64,000 nucleotides of DNA from Ardenticatenaceae bacterium (GCA_020634395.1 JACKBU010000013.1:46005-110004); one strand, 5' to 3'. Counted from the stretch's first letter, positions 39,104-47,919 are shown. The notes: generated from the sequence alone by a model not told the origin. Program-made: numbers and translations.

Positions 39104-40138
39104 ATGTCCGGGCGTCATGTGCTGCTTTATCTGCTCATAGGTGGCCTGCTGCTCCTGGCCGTTTGGGCGGTCAGCCGGGCAGCCCGCCCGCCGGATGTTA
39201 CGGCGCTGATCACACCGGCCAGCACGGCCGTTATGCCCGCTGCTTTTTCCCCCAGCCGGACACCCCTTGCGCCAACCACGCCCGCCGCTGCCGTAGCCGC
39301 TCCCACCCTGACACCCAGTGTGGTTCTGACAGCAACGCCTACACCATCCATCACGCCGACCTCTACCCCAACACCGACCATCACAGCCACGCCGTGCAGC
39401 CAGCCCGGACGCATAGAAACCGGCTTTTTCCCCAGCGCGATCGCCGGTGACATGTCCTATCGGATTTATTTGCCGCCCTGCTATGGGGAAAACGGCCGTA
39501 CCTACCCCGTCCTCTACATGCTGCCCGGCAACACCTACACCGATGCGATTTGGGACCAGATTGGCCTGGACGAAGCCGCCGAAGCCGGGATCCAGGCCGG
39601 TCTTTACCCGCCCATTCTCATCGTCATGCCCTACAGCGGCGAAGTCGCAAACTTTACCTCTGGCGGACCACGCTCCTACGAAATCGTTATCCTCGAAGAT
39701 CTCACCACCTACATCGAATCCACTTACTGTGCCAGTGCAGACCCCGAATTTCGCGCCCTCGGCGGCCTTTCCCGCGGCGGCTATTGGTCTTTGGAAATTG
39801 CCTTCCGCCACCCAGAAGCGTTCGTCAGCGTGGGCGGCCACAGCGCCGCCTTGCTGGATGAATACGCCAAACCAGACGTCAACCCTCAGTACACCGCGCT
39901 CAGCAGCGATTTGGGCGATCTGCGCATTTATCTGGATATTGGCGACCAGGATTGGGTACGGGCGAACACGTTACAACTGCACGAAGATATGGTCGCGGCT
40001 GGAATCTCCCACGAATGGGTGCTGAATGAAGGGTCGCACGAGGAAGCCTATTGGACCGCCCACGTGACTGAGTATCTGGCCTGGTACACGGAACCGTGGC
40101 AGCAAAGCGCCCAAAATCTTCCCCCCTGTACTCCATAA
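39104..40138 (+). CDS. Membrane-anchored or secreted esterase (Fes/FrmB-like alpha/beta hydrolase)
   Basis: A 344-aa protein with a hydrophobic N-terminal segment (LLYLLIGGLLLLAVWAV) acting as a signal anchor. A low-complexity Thr/Pro linker of about 70 residues (TPTPSITPTSTPTPTITATP) follows, then an esterase domain of the enterochelin-esterase/esterase D type. The nucleophile elbow is GLSRGG, near residue 225, and a likely catalytic His is in EGSHEE near 310. YRIYLPPCY and YPVLYMLPG are typical of the fold. The linker suggests the catalytic domain sits outside the membrane. The substrate is unknown; carboxyl esters of siderophores, mycolyl-type lipids or polysaccharide acyl groups are all family possibilities. 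A strong hairpin follows the stop. Confidence 0.85.
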   Translation: MSGRHVLLYLLIGGLLLLAVWAVSRAARPPDVTALITPASTAVMPAAFSPSRTPLAPTTPAAAVAAPTLTPSVVLTATPTPSITPTSTPTPTITATPCSQPGRIETGFFPSAIAGDMSYRIYLPPCYGENGRTYPVLYMLPGNTYTDAIWDQIGLDEAAEAGIQAGLYPPILIVMPYSGEVANFTSGGPRSYEIVILEDLTTYIESTYCASADPEFRALGGLSRGGYWSLEIAFRHPEAFVSVGGHSAALLDEYAKPDVNPQYTALSSDLGDLRIYLDIGDQDWVRANTLQLHEDMVAAGISHEWVLNEGSHEEAYWTAHVTEYLAWYTEPWQQSAQNLPPCTP

Positions 40139-40140
40139 CA

Positions 40141-40170
40141 AAAAAGCCAGACCTTTCTGGTCTGGCTCTT
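40141..40170. terminator. Bidirectional rho-independent terminator
   Basis: Stem GCCAGACC (40146-40153) pairs with GGTCTGGC (40159-40166) around a 5-base loop. There are A residues before it and CTCTT after it, between two genes that converge here. Confidence 0.85.
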
Positions 40171-40192
40171 AGATCAATGCCCTGAAAACAGC

Positions 40193-40378
40193 TTAGTGCC
40201 CGGAAATCTTGCCCAACTTTTCGTATGTGATGGGATCTAGTTTTACGGTCTGGGTAGCCCGCATACGCCGTAATACCTCTTGCATCGCTTCGATCTGCAT
40301 CGCCACCAGAGCCGCATTCGGGCGGGGGGGCGCTGTTTTTGCCAGGAGGGTCTGCCTGGACAGTTCTTGTTTACTCAT
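40193..40378 (-). CDS. Small hypothetical protein
   Basis: A 61-aa protein read from ATG 40378 (MSKQELSRQT), which has GGGGAG nine bases upstream; the ATG at 40387 sits directly on that ribosome site. It is predicted helical and charged (ALVAMQIEAMQEVLRRMRATQTVKLDPITYEKLGKIS). I do not recognise a family. It stands alone, ending just before the shared terminator. Confidence 0.55.
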   Translation of the reverse strand: MSKQELSRQTLLAKTAPPRPNAALVAMQIEAMQEVLRRMRATQTVKLDPITYEKLGKISGH

Positions 40379-40554
40379 CGTGCTCATCTCCCCAATTCGG
40401 AGTCACTTTATTTTTGCATGATTTGCTTAAATTCGATGTTAACATTTCTTATTGAGCCGACCTATCAGTGAAAATGGCGGCCGATTTAGCACGATAGTAC
40501 CAGAGTACGGGGGAAGTGCCTGTCAGGACCGTTGCAGGCAGATTATAAAGTATT

Positions 40555-41643
40555 TTACACACGGCCGTCGCCCGGCACCTTGCGGCGGCTCAGCCCGACG
40601 AGCAGCACAAAAACGAGGGCATACAAACCCAGCCACAACAACACTTTCAGCGAACGAGAAGGAACCAACACGGCGATCAGGCCAAAAACGGCCGTGACCA
40701 CATAATATCCCAACACAATCTGCCGCGTCGGCAGGCCGCGATCCGCCAGGCGAAAATGCAAATGATCACGCCCGCCTTGCAGCGGATTTTGCCCCCGCCG
40801 CCAGCGGCTGATTACCAGCCACATGCCATCCAGGATGGGCACAGCCAGCACCAGCAGCGCCGTAGACAATTTGGCCGGCGACAAAATCGACAACGTCGCC
40901 ATCTGGTAGCCTAGCAAATATGCCCCGCCCGTCCCCAAAAAGATGCGCGCCGGGGCAAAGTTGAACGGCAGAAAACCCAGCAGCGCCGCCGCCAAAACCA
41001 GAGGAAACAAAGCTACTGTCACCTGCCCCAGGCTGTAACTGTGCCAGGCAAACAACAGCGCAGCGATGGTGCACACACCGGCCGCCAGCCCATCCAAACC
41101 ATCCAACCAGTTCACGGCGTTGATCATGCCCATCATCCACAGCAGCGTTAGCAGCAGCGCCAACGGCCGCCACACCCACACCAGACCCGTAGCCGGATCG
41201 AATGTAAAGACCCAGGACAACGGCGGCACAGACCACAGGGCCGGATCAGGCAGCGGATTGCTAAAAACCTCGATAAAAATCGTGTGGCTCATGGCAATGA
41301 TGGCTCCCACAGCCTGAATCGCAAACTGAGGAACGGGCGGCAGCTCCCACCGGTCGTCGATAAAACCGGCGAAGGTAATGACCAGCGTGCCCAGAATCAC
41401 TCCCCACAGCCGCCGCGCATCGGCGGCCTCAGCTGGCGGACGCAGCCAGTAAACCAGGGCAATGCCCAACAGCCAGGCCGCCAACAACGGCAGCCCGCCC
41501 AGCTTGGGAATGTTGCCCTCGTGCAGCCGCCGCCCACCCGGGAGCGCCACGATCCCCCAGCGGCGGCTTAAACGCTGCGCCCACGGGGTCAGCGCAAACG
41601 CCGCCAACCAGACCACGCCAAAAACCAACCCGTACGTTACCAT
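40555..41643 (-). CDS. MraY/WecA-family polyprenyl-phosphate sugar-phosphate transferase
   Basis: A polytopic membrane enzyme of 362 aa that transfers a sugar phosphate, probably GlcNAc-1-P, from a UDP-sugar to a lipid phosphate, starting synthesis of a cell-surface glycan. Family hallmarks are GGRRLHEGNIPKLGGLPLL (cytoplasmic loop), FIDDRWELPP (metal-binding DD), NAVNWLDGLDGLAAGV (the catalytic NxxNxxDGxDGL block), FLGTGGAYLLGY and GGRDHLHFRL near the end. About ten hydrophobic segments are visible. It resembles WecA/TagO more than MraY because of the short loops. Some 150 bp of AT-rich DNA separates it from the next gene. Confidence 0.92.
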   Translation of the reverse strand: MVTYGLVFGVVWLAAFALTPWAQRLSRRWGIVALPGGRRLHEGNIPKLGGLPLLAAWLLGIALVYWLRPPAEAADARRLWGVILGTLVITFAGFIDDRWELPPVPQFAIQAVGAIIAMSHTIFIEVFSNPLPDPALWSVPPLSWVFTFDPATGLVWVWRPLALLLTLLWMMGMINAVNWLDGLDGLAAGVCTIAALLFAWHSYSLGQVTVALFPLVLAAALLGFLPFNFAPARIFLGTGGAYLLGYQMATLSILSPAKLSTALLVLAVPILDGMWLVISRWRRGQNPLQGGRDHLHFRLADRGLPTRQIVLGYYVVTAVFGLIAVLVPSRSLKVLLWLGLYALVFVLLVGLSRRKVPGDGRV

Positions 41644-41701
41644 TGCTGCTTACAGTCAGCGGGTAAGTGATAACAAGTCACAGATGCGTGTTGATTGTTT
41701 A

Positions 41702-42322
41702 TCAGCCAGTGCCGAACTGGCGGTCGCCGGCATCACCCAGGCCGGGCAGAATGAAACCTACGTCATTCAGCCGCTCGTCGATTTTGGCAATGTGGATGGG
41801 CACGTCGGGGTGCGCTTCTTGCAGGCGCTCAATCCCGGCCGGAGCGGCCAGAATGCCCATGAATTTGATGCGCTGTGCGCCCCAACGCTTCAAAATATCT
41901 ACCGTGGCTACCGCCGAACCGCCGGTCGCCAGCATGGGGTCCAGCACCAGGCACACTTCTACCGTGGGCGAGGTGGGCAGCCGGTTATAGTAGGAGACCG
42001 GCTTGAGCGTTTTCTCATCGCGGTACAGGCCGATATGCCACACTTCGGCGCCGGGCATCATCTCCCAGATGCCATCGACCATGCCCAGACCGGCCCGCAG
42101 CACGGGAACCAGGCCCACTTTTTCGGCCAGGTCATGGCCCACGGCCGTTTCCATCGGCGTCTCAACCGTCACTTCCGTCACCGCCAGATCGGCCGTGGCT
42201 TCATAACACAGCAGCATTGCCAGCTCACGAATCAATTCACGAAACTTCTTCGGCTTGGTCCGTTTATCGCGCAGCAAAGTTAGTTTGTGCTTAACCAGTG
42301 GATGTTGCGATTCGTAAACCAT
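41702..42322 (-). CDS. upp: Uracil phosphoribosyltransferase
   Basis: Salvages uracil to UMP with PRPP in the cytoplasm. The protein has VYESQHPLVKHKLTLLRD, VPVLRAGLGMVDG, the PRPP loop LVLDPMLATGGSA, and the end GDAGDRQFGTG that is invariant in the family. I start it at ATG 42322, which gives 206 aa, near the usual 208, and is preceded by GGAGGG. An upstream ATG at 42346 would add eight non-conserved residues. It is divergent from ruvB. Confidence 0.95.
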   Translation of the reverse strand: MVYESQHPLVKHKLTLLRDKRTKPKKFRELIRELAMLLCYEATADLAVTEVTVETPMETAVGHDLAEKVGLVPVLRAGLGMVDGIWEMMPGAEVWHIGLYRDEKTLKPVSYYNRLPTSPTVEVCLVLDPMLATGGSAVATVDILKRWGAQRIKFMGILAAPAGIERLQEAHPDVPIHIAKIDERLNDVGFILPGLGDAGDRQFGTG

Positions 42323-42426
42323 TTTCCCTCCAGTTGCAGTTGTCACAGGTGCATCTTCCAGTTTCTAATCTCTCCAGGCGCCAGGTCCGGCGCCGCTTCC
42401 GGGTACGCATTAGCCCGCAGTTGACG

Positions 42427-42432
42427 TATAAT
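42427..42432 (+). promoter_or_regulatory. Possible -10 box of ruvB
   Basis: A perfect TATAAT lies 34 bp before the ruvB ATG in the 144-bp upp-ruvB divergent region. A -35 at the right distance is poor; a TTGACG directly precedes the hexamer and cannot serve it. Confidence 0.4.
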
Positions 42433-42466
42433 CGCATGCAAAGAGCTTACAGGCAACCAACGAATC

Positions 42467-43540
42467 ATGACCGATAAACAAACCCCTAATCGACATATTT
42501 CCCCGCAGCGCAAGAGCGAAGATCGCGGCCTGGATGGGCTGATTCGCCCCCAACGCCTGGCCGAGTTTACCGGCCAGGAAAAGCTCAAGACCAACCTGAC
42601 CATTTTGATTGAGGCAGCCAAAGCACGCGAGGAGCCGCTGGACCACGTGTTGTTTCACGGCCCGCCCGGATTGGGCAAAACGACGCTGGCCCACGTGGTG
42701 GCCAACGAGATGAACGTCAACATTCGCATTACCGCCGGTCCGGCCATTGAACGCGCCGGAGATCTGGCGGCTATCCTCACGAATATGCGTGCTGGGGACA
42801 TTTTGTTTATCGATGAGGTTCACCGCCTGGGGCGGGCTGTGGAAGAAATTCTCTATCCGGCGATGGAGGATTTTGTGCTGGATATTGTCGTGGGCAAAGG
42901 TCCGGGGGCAAAGAATGTGCGCTTAAAGCTGCCTAAGTTCACCGTGGTGGGCGCGACGACGCGCCTGGCGCTGCTGACAGCCCCTCTGCGGGCCCGTTTT
43001 GGGGCAGTGTACCGCATGGATTTTTATGAAGAACCGGCCATCGAAGCGATTGTTAATCGTGGGGCGAGTTTGCTGGCGGTGGCCTGTGACCCGGCGGGGG
43101 CGAAGGAGATTGCCCGGCGCTCGCGCGGCACGCCGCGGGTGGCGCTGCGCCTGCTGCGGCGGGTACGCGATTACGTGCAGGTGCGGGCCGAGGGTGAGAT
43201 TACGGGGGAAACGGCCGTGGCCGCACTCAACCTCATGGAAATAGACAACCTCGGCCTGGACGACCTGGATCGGCGCGTTCTGCGCGCCATCATCGAGAAG
43301 TTTGGCGGGGGGCCGGTGGGGCTAGATACCATCGCCGCCTCCATCAGCGAAGAAGCCGACACCATTATGGACGTGGTGGAACCCTACCTCCTGCAGTTGG
43401 GCTTTCTAGAGCGCACGGCCCGCGGTCGGATGGCCACGCCTCACGCTTATCAGCATTTGGGCATCGCGCTGCCGGGCCGCAAAACCGACAACAACAAGCC
43501 CAACCAACCTACGCTGTTTGGAGATAACGAGCCATCATGA
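42467..43540 (+). CDS. ruvB: Holliday junction branch-migration helicase RuvB
   Basis: Hexameric ATPase motor that works with RuvA to move Holliday junctions during recombination and repair. The 357-aa sequence has LRPQRLAEFTGQ-type N-terminal RuvB block, Walker A GPPGLGKTT, Walker B ILFIDEVHRL, the sensor region VVGATTRLALLTAPLRARFG, and the C-terminal winged helix (GGGPVGLDTIAASISEEADTIMDVVEPYLLQLGF). Length and motifs are normal. No ruvA or ruvC lies nearby. Its stop overlaps the next gene by four bases (ATGA). Confidence 0.97.
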   Translation: MTDKQTPNRHISPQRKSEDRGLDGLIRPQRLAEFTGQEKLKTNLTILIEAAKAREEPLDHVLFHGPPGLGKTTLAHVVANEMNVNIRITAGPAIERAGDLAAILTNMRAGDILFIDEVHRLGRAVEEILYPAMEDFVLDIVVGKGPGAKNVRLKLPKFTVVGATTRLALLTAPLRARFGAVYRMDFYEEPAIEAIVNRGASLLAVACDPAGAKEIARRSRGTPRVALRLLRRVRDYVQVRAEGEITGETAVAALNLMEIDNLGLDDLDRRVLRAIIEKFGGGPVGLDTIAASISEEADTIMDVVEPYLLQLGFLERTARGRMATPHAYQHLGIALPGRKTDNNKPNQPTLFGDNEPS

Positions 43541-43764
43541 TCGAATTCGGTCGTATTCTGGTGATTATCGGTCTGACTATTGCCCTGATTGGCGGCGTTA
43601 TCCTGCTGGCCGGGCGCTTTTTCCCCTGGCTGGGCAACCTGCCAGGCGACTTCAACTTCCAGGGTGAAAATTTCAAGTTCTACTTTCCGCTTGCCACCAT
43701 GCTGCTCATCAGCATCCTGGCCACAGTGCTGCTGAACATCCTCATTCGCATCTTTCGTCGTTAA
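43537..43764 (+). CDS. DUF2905 family membrane protein
   Basis: A 75-aa protein with two membrane segments flanking LGNLPGDFNFQGENFKFYFPL, the family signature. It overlaps ruvB by ATGA, so the two are translationally coupled. DUF2905 genes are often found next to ruv genes, but the role is unknown. Confidence 0.9.
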   Translation: MIEFGRILVIIGLTIALIGGVILLAGRFFPWLGNLPGDFNFQGENFKFYFPLATMLLISILATVLLNILIRIFRR

Positions 43765-43893
43765 AACTCACTTCGCAGTTTCGTAAAATCGTTCATACGG
43801 CCGTCGCCTAATTAGCGATGAATTAACGCTAGCCTTTTATGCTACTCCTTGTAAATCGACGAGATATTTTTTGCTGATGAAAGGATAGAAGTG

Positions 43894-44334
43894 ATGGATA
43901 GTGGCACAAAAAATCAACTGGTAAGCGAATTAGCCAAGACGGTTGTTCCGATGGTGGCGCCCTACGAAGTGGAACTGTTTGCCGCGCAAAAAGAGGAATA
44001 CCTGCAAAACCCGGAGAAGGTCATCCGCCGCCACATGGGGCCAACGGCCGTTTCCAGTTCCCATCCCGAAAACAGCCTGGTCTTCCTGGCCCCCGTCGTC
44101 TACGAGATTTTTGAAGAGGCGCTGGAGTTCATCGCCCAGGAATTCGGGCCACGGCCGTTCTTCGAAGGCGGCATCTCCCGGCTCATTGCCATCAGCCTGA
44201 CTCCCCAGCAGATCACCCAAATCCGACAGATGGCCTACCAGCGCGCCCTGGAAAGCAAACTGTCCCTGCTCAAAGCGCGCCTGGTCAGCGACGCCGTCGT
44301 CAACAAACTGGTCATGACCCATCCCCTGATCTGA
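43894..44334 (+). CDS. Hypothetical protein
   Basis: A 146-aa soluble protein from ATG 43894, with AAAGGA eight bases upstream; a GTG directly in front is an alternative. It is predicted helical (NQLVSELAKTVVPMVAPYEVELFAAQKEEYLQ and a C-terminal helix rich in Ala, Leu and Arg). I do not recognise a family. It sits alone between the ruvB pair and queA and is followed by a clear terminator. Confidence 0.75.
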   Translation: MDSGTKNQLVSELAKTVVPMVAPYEVELFAAQKEEYLQNPEKVIRRHMGPTAVSSSHPENSLVFLAPVVYEIFEEALEFIAQEFGPRPFFEGGISRLIAISLTPQQITQIRQMAYQRALESKLSLLKARLVSDAVVNKLVMTHPLI

Positions 44335-44360
44335 AAACCGATCCACCGGCTCATTTTGTA

Positions 44361-44394
44361 GACCCGAAGGTTTTGGTAACCTTTCGGGTCTTTT
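44361..44394 (+). terminator. Rho-independent terminator
   Basis: GACCCGAAGGTT pairs with AACCTTTCGGGTC, with one bulged A, around a short loop, then TTTT. It closes the hypothetical gene and lies just before queA. Confidence 0.88.
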
Positions 44395-44419
44395 GGTATT
44401 GCCGCGGGCGCGCTAAAAT
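44393..44419 (+). promoter_or_regulatory. Possible promoter giving a leaderless queA mRNA
   Basis: TAAAAT (44414-44419) ends seven bases before the queA ATG, with TTGGTA (44393-44398) upstream at a short 15-bp spacing. No ribosome-binding sequence precedes the ATG, so transcription may start at the start codon itself. Confidence 0.3.
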
Positions 44420-44426
44420 ACCGGCC

Positions 44427-45530
44427 ATGCATACCAACGACTTTACCTACCACCTGCCCCAGGAATTGATCGCCCAACGGCCGTTAACCCCCCGCGACGC
44501 CAGCCGCCTGCTGGTGCTGGACCGGGCCAACGGCCGTGTGCAGCACCGCCACTTCACCGACCTGCTCGACTACCTGAACCCCGGCGACATCCTCGTCGTC
44601 AACGACAGCCGCGTCATCCCGGCCCGGCTGTTTGGGCAAAAACCGACCGGCGGCAAAGTGGAAATTTTGCTGCTGGAGCAGCTAGACGCGCAGCGCTGGA
44701 AGGCGCTCATCGGCGGCAAAAAGATGGGCTCCGGCGCCGAGATTTTGCTGGAAGATGCAAGCGGGCAGCCCACCGACGTCACGGCAACGGTAACGGCCGT
44801 GCTTGATGGCCCGCAGCGCGAACTCACCTTTAGCCGCCCCATCGCCGACGACCTGGAAACCCTGGGCCACGTGCCCCTGCCCCCCTACATCCACGAGACC
44901 CTCGACGACGCCGAACGCTACCAGACCGTTTACTCACGGCCGTCTGGCTCCAGCGCCGCGCCTACCGCCGGCCTGCACTTTACGGGCGATTTGTTGATGG
45001 CCCTGCGCGAGAAAGGGGTGTTGTTCGAGACGGTGACGCTGCACGTGGGACTGGATACATTCAAGCCGGTGGAAGCCGACCAGGTGGCCGATCACGTCAT
45101 CCACAGCGAATGGGCCAGCCTGACCAGCGATGCCGCCCGCCGCATCAACGAGGCCAAATTGGCGGGCGGGCGGATTGTGGCCGTGGGCACAACGGCCGTG
45201 CGCACGCTGGAAACGGCCGCCTGCCGCTCGGCGGGCATCAGCGGTTCGCTGCAAACCATCAGCGCCCGCGACGCCGCCGGAGAAACCAGCAACATGTGCC
45301 CCTGGAAGCCCGTCGCCGCGTTTGCAGGGCCAACCGACCTCTTCATCTACCCCGGCTACAAATTCCGCGCCGTTGATGTGCTGATCACCAACTTCCACCT
45401 GCCCCAATCCAGCCTGCTGATGCTGGTTTCCGCGTTTGCCAATCGGGAAACAATATTGCAGGCGTATGAAACGGCCGTGGCCGAAAAATACCGCTTCTTC
45501 TCTTTTGGCGATGCCATGCTGATCTTATGA
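44427..45530 (+). CDS. queA: S-adenosylmethionine:tRNA ribosyltransferase-isomerase
   Basis: Transfers and isomerises the ribosyl group of SAM onto 7-aminomethyl-deazaguanine in tRNA, the penultimate step of queuosine synthesis. The 367-aa protein begins MHTNDFTYHLPQELIAQRPLTPRDASRLLVLD and has NDSRVIPARLFG, PLPPYI, the hallmark SAAPTAGLHFT, HVGLDTFKPV, GTTAVRTLE and NFHLPQSSLLMLVSAF. The family start is ATG 44427; an upstream in-frame start at 44373 would lie inside the terminator. The 3' end overlaps the convergent SRPBCC gene by six bases with no terminator between them. Confidence 0.97.
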   Translation: MHTNDFTYHLPQELIAQRPLTPRDASRLLVLDRANGRVQHRHFTDLLDYLNPGDILVVNDSRVIPARLFGQKPTGGKVEILLLEQLDAQRWKALIGGKKMGSGAEILLEDASGQPTDVTATVTAVLDGPQRELTFSRPIADDLETLGHVPLPPYIHETLDDAERYQTVYSRPSGSSAAPTAGLHFTGDLLMALREKGVLFETVTLHVGLDTFKPVEADQVADHVIHSEWASLTSDAARRINEAKLAGGRIVAVGTTAVRTLETAACRSAGISGSLQTISARDAAGETSNMCPWKPVAAFAGPTDLFIYPGYKFRAVDVLITNFHLPQSSLLMLVSAFANRETILQAYETAVAEKYRFFSFGDAMLIL

Positions 45531-45995
45531 AACGCTGCGCGAGGCAAGGTCGGCCAGAACATCGGGCAGCAAGCTAAACGTGCGCTGGTGGGCGACAAAC
45601 GCCTGCCGGCGCACATATCCCATGGTCATCCAGGGAGCAGTTACCGTCACCGATTCCGTGATGCGTGTCTGATCTTGTTCGCTCTGGCAGCGCATCACAT
45701 TCACCAGCCGGGTATGCAACGCAGCCTCTACGTATGACGTCAGCTCATACTCTCCCGTCACCACCATCCTCGTCGGAAAGTGGATGGTATACCGCCAGAA
45801 AGCCAGCTGCGGCCGCTCCGTAACCATCAAATCCTGGTAGCTGCAGCCCGCTTCATCTACCCCCGAGCGCACAACTTCCGCCTGCACAAAAAAAGGATGC
45901 AGATGGCGGTGATTGTTCAGATCCTGCAAAAACCGGAAAGCAAAGGCGCGGTCAACCGCGGCCACAGTGGTTAGTTCAAACTGGCGCTGCGCCAT
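45525..45995 (-). CDS. SRPBCC (START-like) ligand-binding protein
   Basis: A 156-aa protein that looks like a START/polyketide-cyclase-type fold. It begins with a beta strand and helix pair (FELTTVAAVDRAFAFRFLQDLNNHRHLHPFFVQAEVV) and ends in a long helix after TVTAPWMTMGYVRRQAFVAHQRTFSLLPDVLADLA. The fold call rests on overall pattern, not on catalytic residues. The ATG shares one base with the stop of the macro-domain gene (TGATG), so it is translated with it. It is unlikely to belong to the PKS, which lies far away. Confidence 0.65.
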   Translation of the reverse strand: MAQRQFELTTVAAVDRAFAFRFLQDLNNHRHLHPFFVQAEVVRSGVDEAGCSYQDLMVTERPQLAFWRYTIHFPTRMVVTGEYELTSYVEAALHTRLVNVMRCQSEQDQTRITESVTVTAPWMTMGYVRRQAFVAHQRTFSLLPDVLADLASRSVS

Positions 45996-46519
45996 CAGGA
46001 TGCCTCCAATTCCCGGCTCACTTGCCGATACGTCTCATACGCCCTTTGACCAAAACAAACCAGGAACACTGTTTCGATCTGTGCCTCGGACTGCAAAAAT
46101 GTTTGCACCGTCTGGAGGGCAATGCGCGCAGCCTGATCCAGCGGGTAGCCATAAACGCCGGTGCTGATTGCCGGGAACGCTATCGTTTTAACGCCGTGCT
46201 CGCGGGCCAGGGCCAGCGACTGGCGGTAACAAGAAGCCAGCAGCTCCGCCTCGCCTTTGCCCCCGCCAGACCAGACCGGCCCGACGGTGTGGATGACGTA
46301 GTCGGCCGGGAGGCGGAAGCCGGGCGTGATTTTGGCCTGGCCGGTGGCGCAGCCGCCTAACGGCCGGCACGCTTTGACCAGTTCCGGCCCGGCAGCCCGA
46401 TGGATGGCCCCATCCACACCGCCGCCGCCCAACAAGGAACGGTTGGCAGCGTTGACGATGGCGTCTACCTGCAGTTGGGTAATATCTCCCTGAACGATGC
46501 GGATGCGCGGATCTAACAC
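45995..46519 (-). CDS. Macro-domain protein (ADP-ribose or O-acetyl-ADP-ribose hydrolase type)
   Basis: A 174-aa single macro domain that binds or hydrolyses ADP-ribose derivatives in the cytoplasm. Motifs: IVQGDITQLQVDAIVNAANRSLLGGGGVDGAIHRAAGPELV, ACRPLGGCATGQAKITPGFRLPADYVIHTVGPVW and FPAISTGVYGYPLDQAARIA, all typical of the MacroD/YmdB class. The long open frame begins earlier, but I start at GTG 46519 because GGAG lies six bases before it and the upstream residues overlap the ArsA gene and are unlike the family. It lies 16 bases after the ArsA stop. Confidence 0.9.
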   Translation of the reverse strand: MLDPRIRIVQGDITQLQVDAIVNAANRSLLGGGGVDGAIHRAAGPELVKACRPLGGCATGQAKITPGFRLPADYVIHTVGPVWSGGGKGEAELLASCYRQSLALAREHGVKTIAFPAISTGVYGYPLDQAARIALQTVQTFLQSEAQIETVFLVCFGQRAYETYRQVSRELEAS

Positions 46520-46535
46520 GGCCGTTTCTCCACAG

Positions 46536-47753
46536 CTACACGTTGGCAGGCGACGGCCGTTCGTCGGATACGGCCGTTTCTTCCGGCGTTGGCGGCGGCG
46601 AAAAATCAATTTCCAGTGCCCCGTTGCGCAGCACCCCACTCTCCGCTTTGCGCTTCGCCAGCACCGCCGGCAAAATCATCTCGCGCTTAAAGTTGCCAAT
46701 CGTAATAAACAGCTCGTCGCCGCGTTTGCGCAGGCGTACATCGCCGCTGGTCACAAACGGCAAAGGCAGGCGCAGCCGGTAGCCGCCATTCGGCAGTTCC
46801 AAAAATTCTTGCACGGCCCCCCGATAGAAAACCTGGCCGGGATCCTCATTGCCAAAACAATCAGAAGCCAGCCGCGACAGCGCCGCCAATCCTACCACCT
46901 CGTCGGCGTAATACGGCGCACGCCACAATGGCAGCGGCCGGAAGTTATCTTCAATCATCTGCAAATACTTGGCCTGCAGCTGCCGCCGTTTGTGGTAAAA
47001 CTCGCCTTCCTCCGCGTTTTCCCCCAAAATGCGGTTGATGATCACGCTGTCTACCGGATAGTTGAACAGACCCAGATAACTCACCGCCCGCTCCGCTTCG
47101 CGCACCACCATTTTTTCCGGCTGCAGCACCACGCGGTAGCTGCTGACTTCCGGATTGCTGAGTGTCTGGCGCAGTTCGCCGGTGGCCTGGTCCAATTTTT
47201 CCAGCGCTTCCATAATTTCCGCCGGCCCGCGAATAATGCGTCCGGCGAAAGGTTTCAGCGCCTTCATCACGCCAGTCTCAAAGCGGGATAGATGCCCGGC
47301 GTACCAGCGGAATGTGTCCGGCATGGTGAGCAGGCGAATGGTCTCGCCGGTTGGCGCGGCGTCGATAATCACCCGGTCAAAGTTGTTTTCAGTAGCCTGC
47401 TTGTTGATGTGCAGCAGGCTGACGATTTCATCCATGCCGGGAAAAGCGGAAAGCTCGTCGGCGACGACGTTGCTAATGCCTTTGTCGCTGATATTCTGTG
47501 AGACGAAGGCTTGCAGCGTGCCCCAGTAGTTGTGGATGTCGGCCACGACGCTGATTTCTTGCGCCCAGAGGTTCTCGGCGATCTGCACGGGCACGGCGTC
47601 GAGCGGCATGTCGAAGGAGTCGGCCAGGCTGTGGGCGATGTCGGTGCTGGCGACCAGTGTTTTGTAACCTAATTCGGCGCTGCGCACGGCCGTTGCCGCG
47701 GCCACTGTCGTTTTGCCCACCCCGCCTTTACCTAAATACAAAATAATACGCAT
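46536..47753 (-). CDS. ArsA/GET3-family ATPase with C-terminal HSP20-like domain
   Basis: A 405-aa cytoplasmic P-loop ATPase. The N-terminus has the deviant Walker A GKGGVGKTT, the switch DIAHSLADSF and the switch II region IIDAAPTGETIRLLTMP. Residues from about 310 on (GGYRLRLPLPFVTSGDVRLRKRGDELFITIGNFKREMILP) look like the small HSP20-type beta domain found at the end of many Chloroflexota and cyanobacterial ArsA proteins. There is only one ATPase half and no arsenic genes nearby, so a GET3-like targeting or other assembly role is as likely as arsenite transport. GGAG lies before the ATG. First gene of a three-gene operon with the macro-domain and SRPBCC genes. Confidence 0.92.
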   Translation of the reverse strand: MRIILYLGKGGVGKTTVAAATAVRSAELGYKTLVASTDIAHSLADSFDMPLDAVPVQIAENLWAQEISVVADIHNYWGTLQAFVSQNISDKGISNVVADELSAFPGMDEIVSLLHINKQATENNFDRVIIDAAPTGETIRLLTMPDTFRWYAGHLSRFETGVMKALKPFAGRIIRGPAEIMEALEKLDQATGELRQTLSNPEVSSYRVVLQPEKMVVREAERAVSYLGLFNYPVDSVIINRILGENAEEGEFYHKRRQLQAKYLQMIEDNFRPLPLWRAPYYADEVVGLAALSRLASDCFGNEDPGQVFYRGAVQEFLELPNGGYRLRLPLPFVTSGDVRLRKRGDELFITIGNFKREMILPAVLAKRKAESGVLRNGALEIDFSPPPTPEETAVSDERPSPANV

Positions 47754-47766
47754 GGTTTCTCCATTG

Positions 47767-47822
47767 AGAGTTGATAGATGATAGTTGTTAGCTGTGAGTT
47801 GTAAGCTTTAAGCTGTTAGTTA
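47767..47822. repeat. AT-rich degenerate intergenic repeat
   Basis: Just upstream of the ArsA start, variants of GTTGATAG, AGTTGTTAGCTGT and AGCTGTTAGTT follow one another. They look like an imperfect simple repeat and may hold the promoter of the ArsA operon. I see no gene here. Confidence 0.3.
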
Positions 47823-47919
47823 ATACGCTTGTCAGGCGGCTTTGTTGCAGCCGCGACGGATCATACCATTGGCTAAGGGATGGCGCACATGGGCCAGGCA
47901 ACGGCCGTACCATCATTCA

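Noticed and set aside
45525..45995. SRPBCC protein as a cyclase for the PKS product
   Set aside because: It lies 9 kb from the cluster in a different operon with housekeeping-like partners; nothing links it to the PKS.
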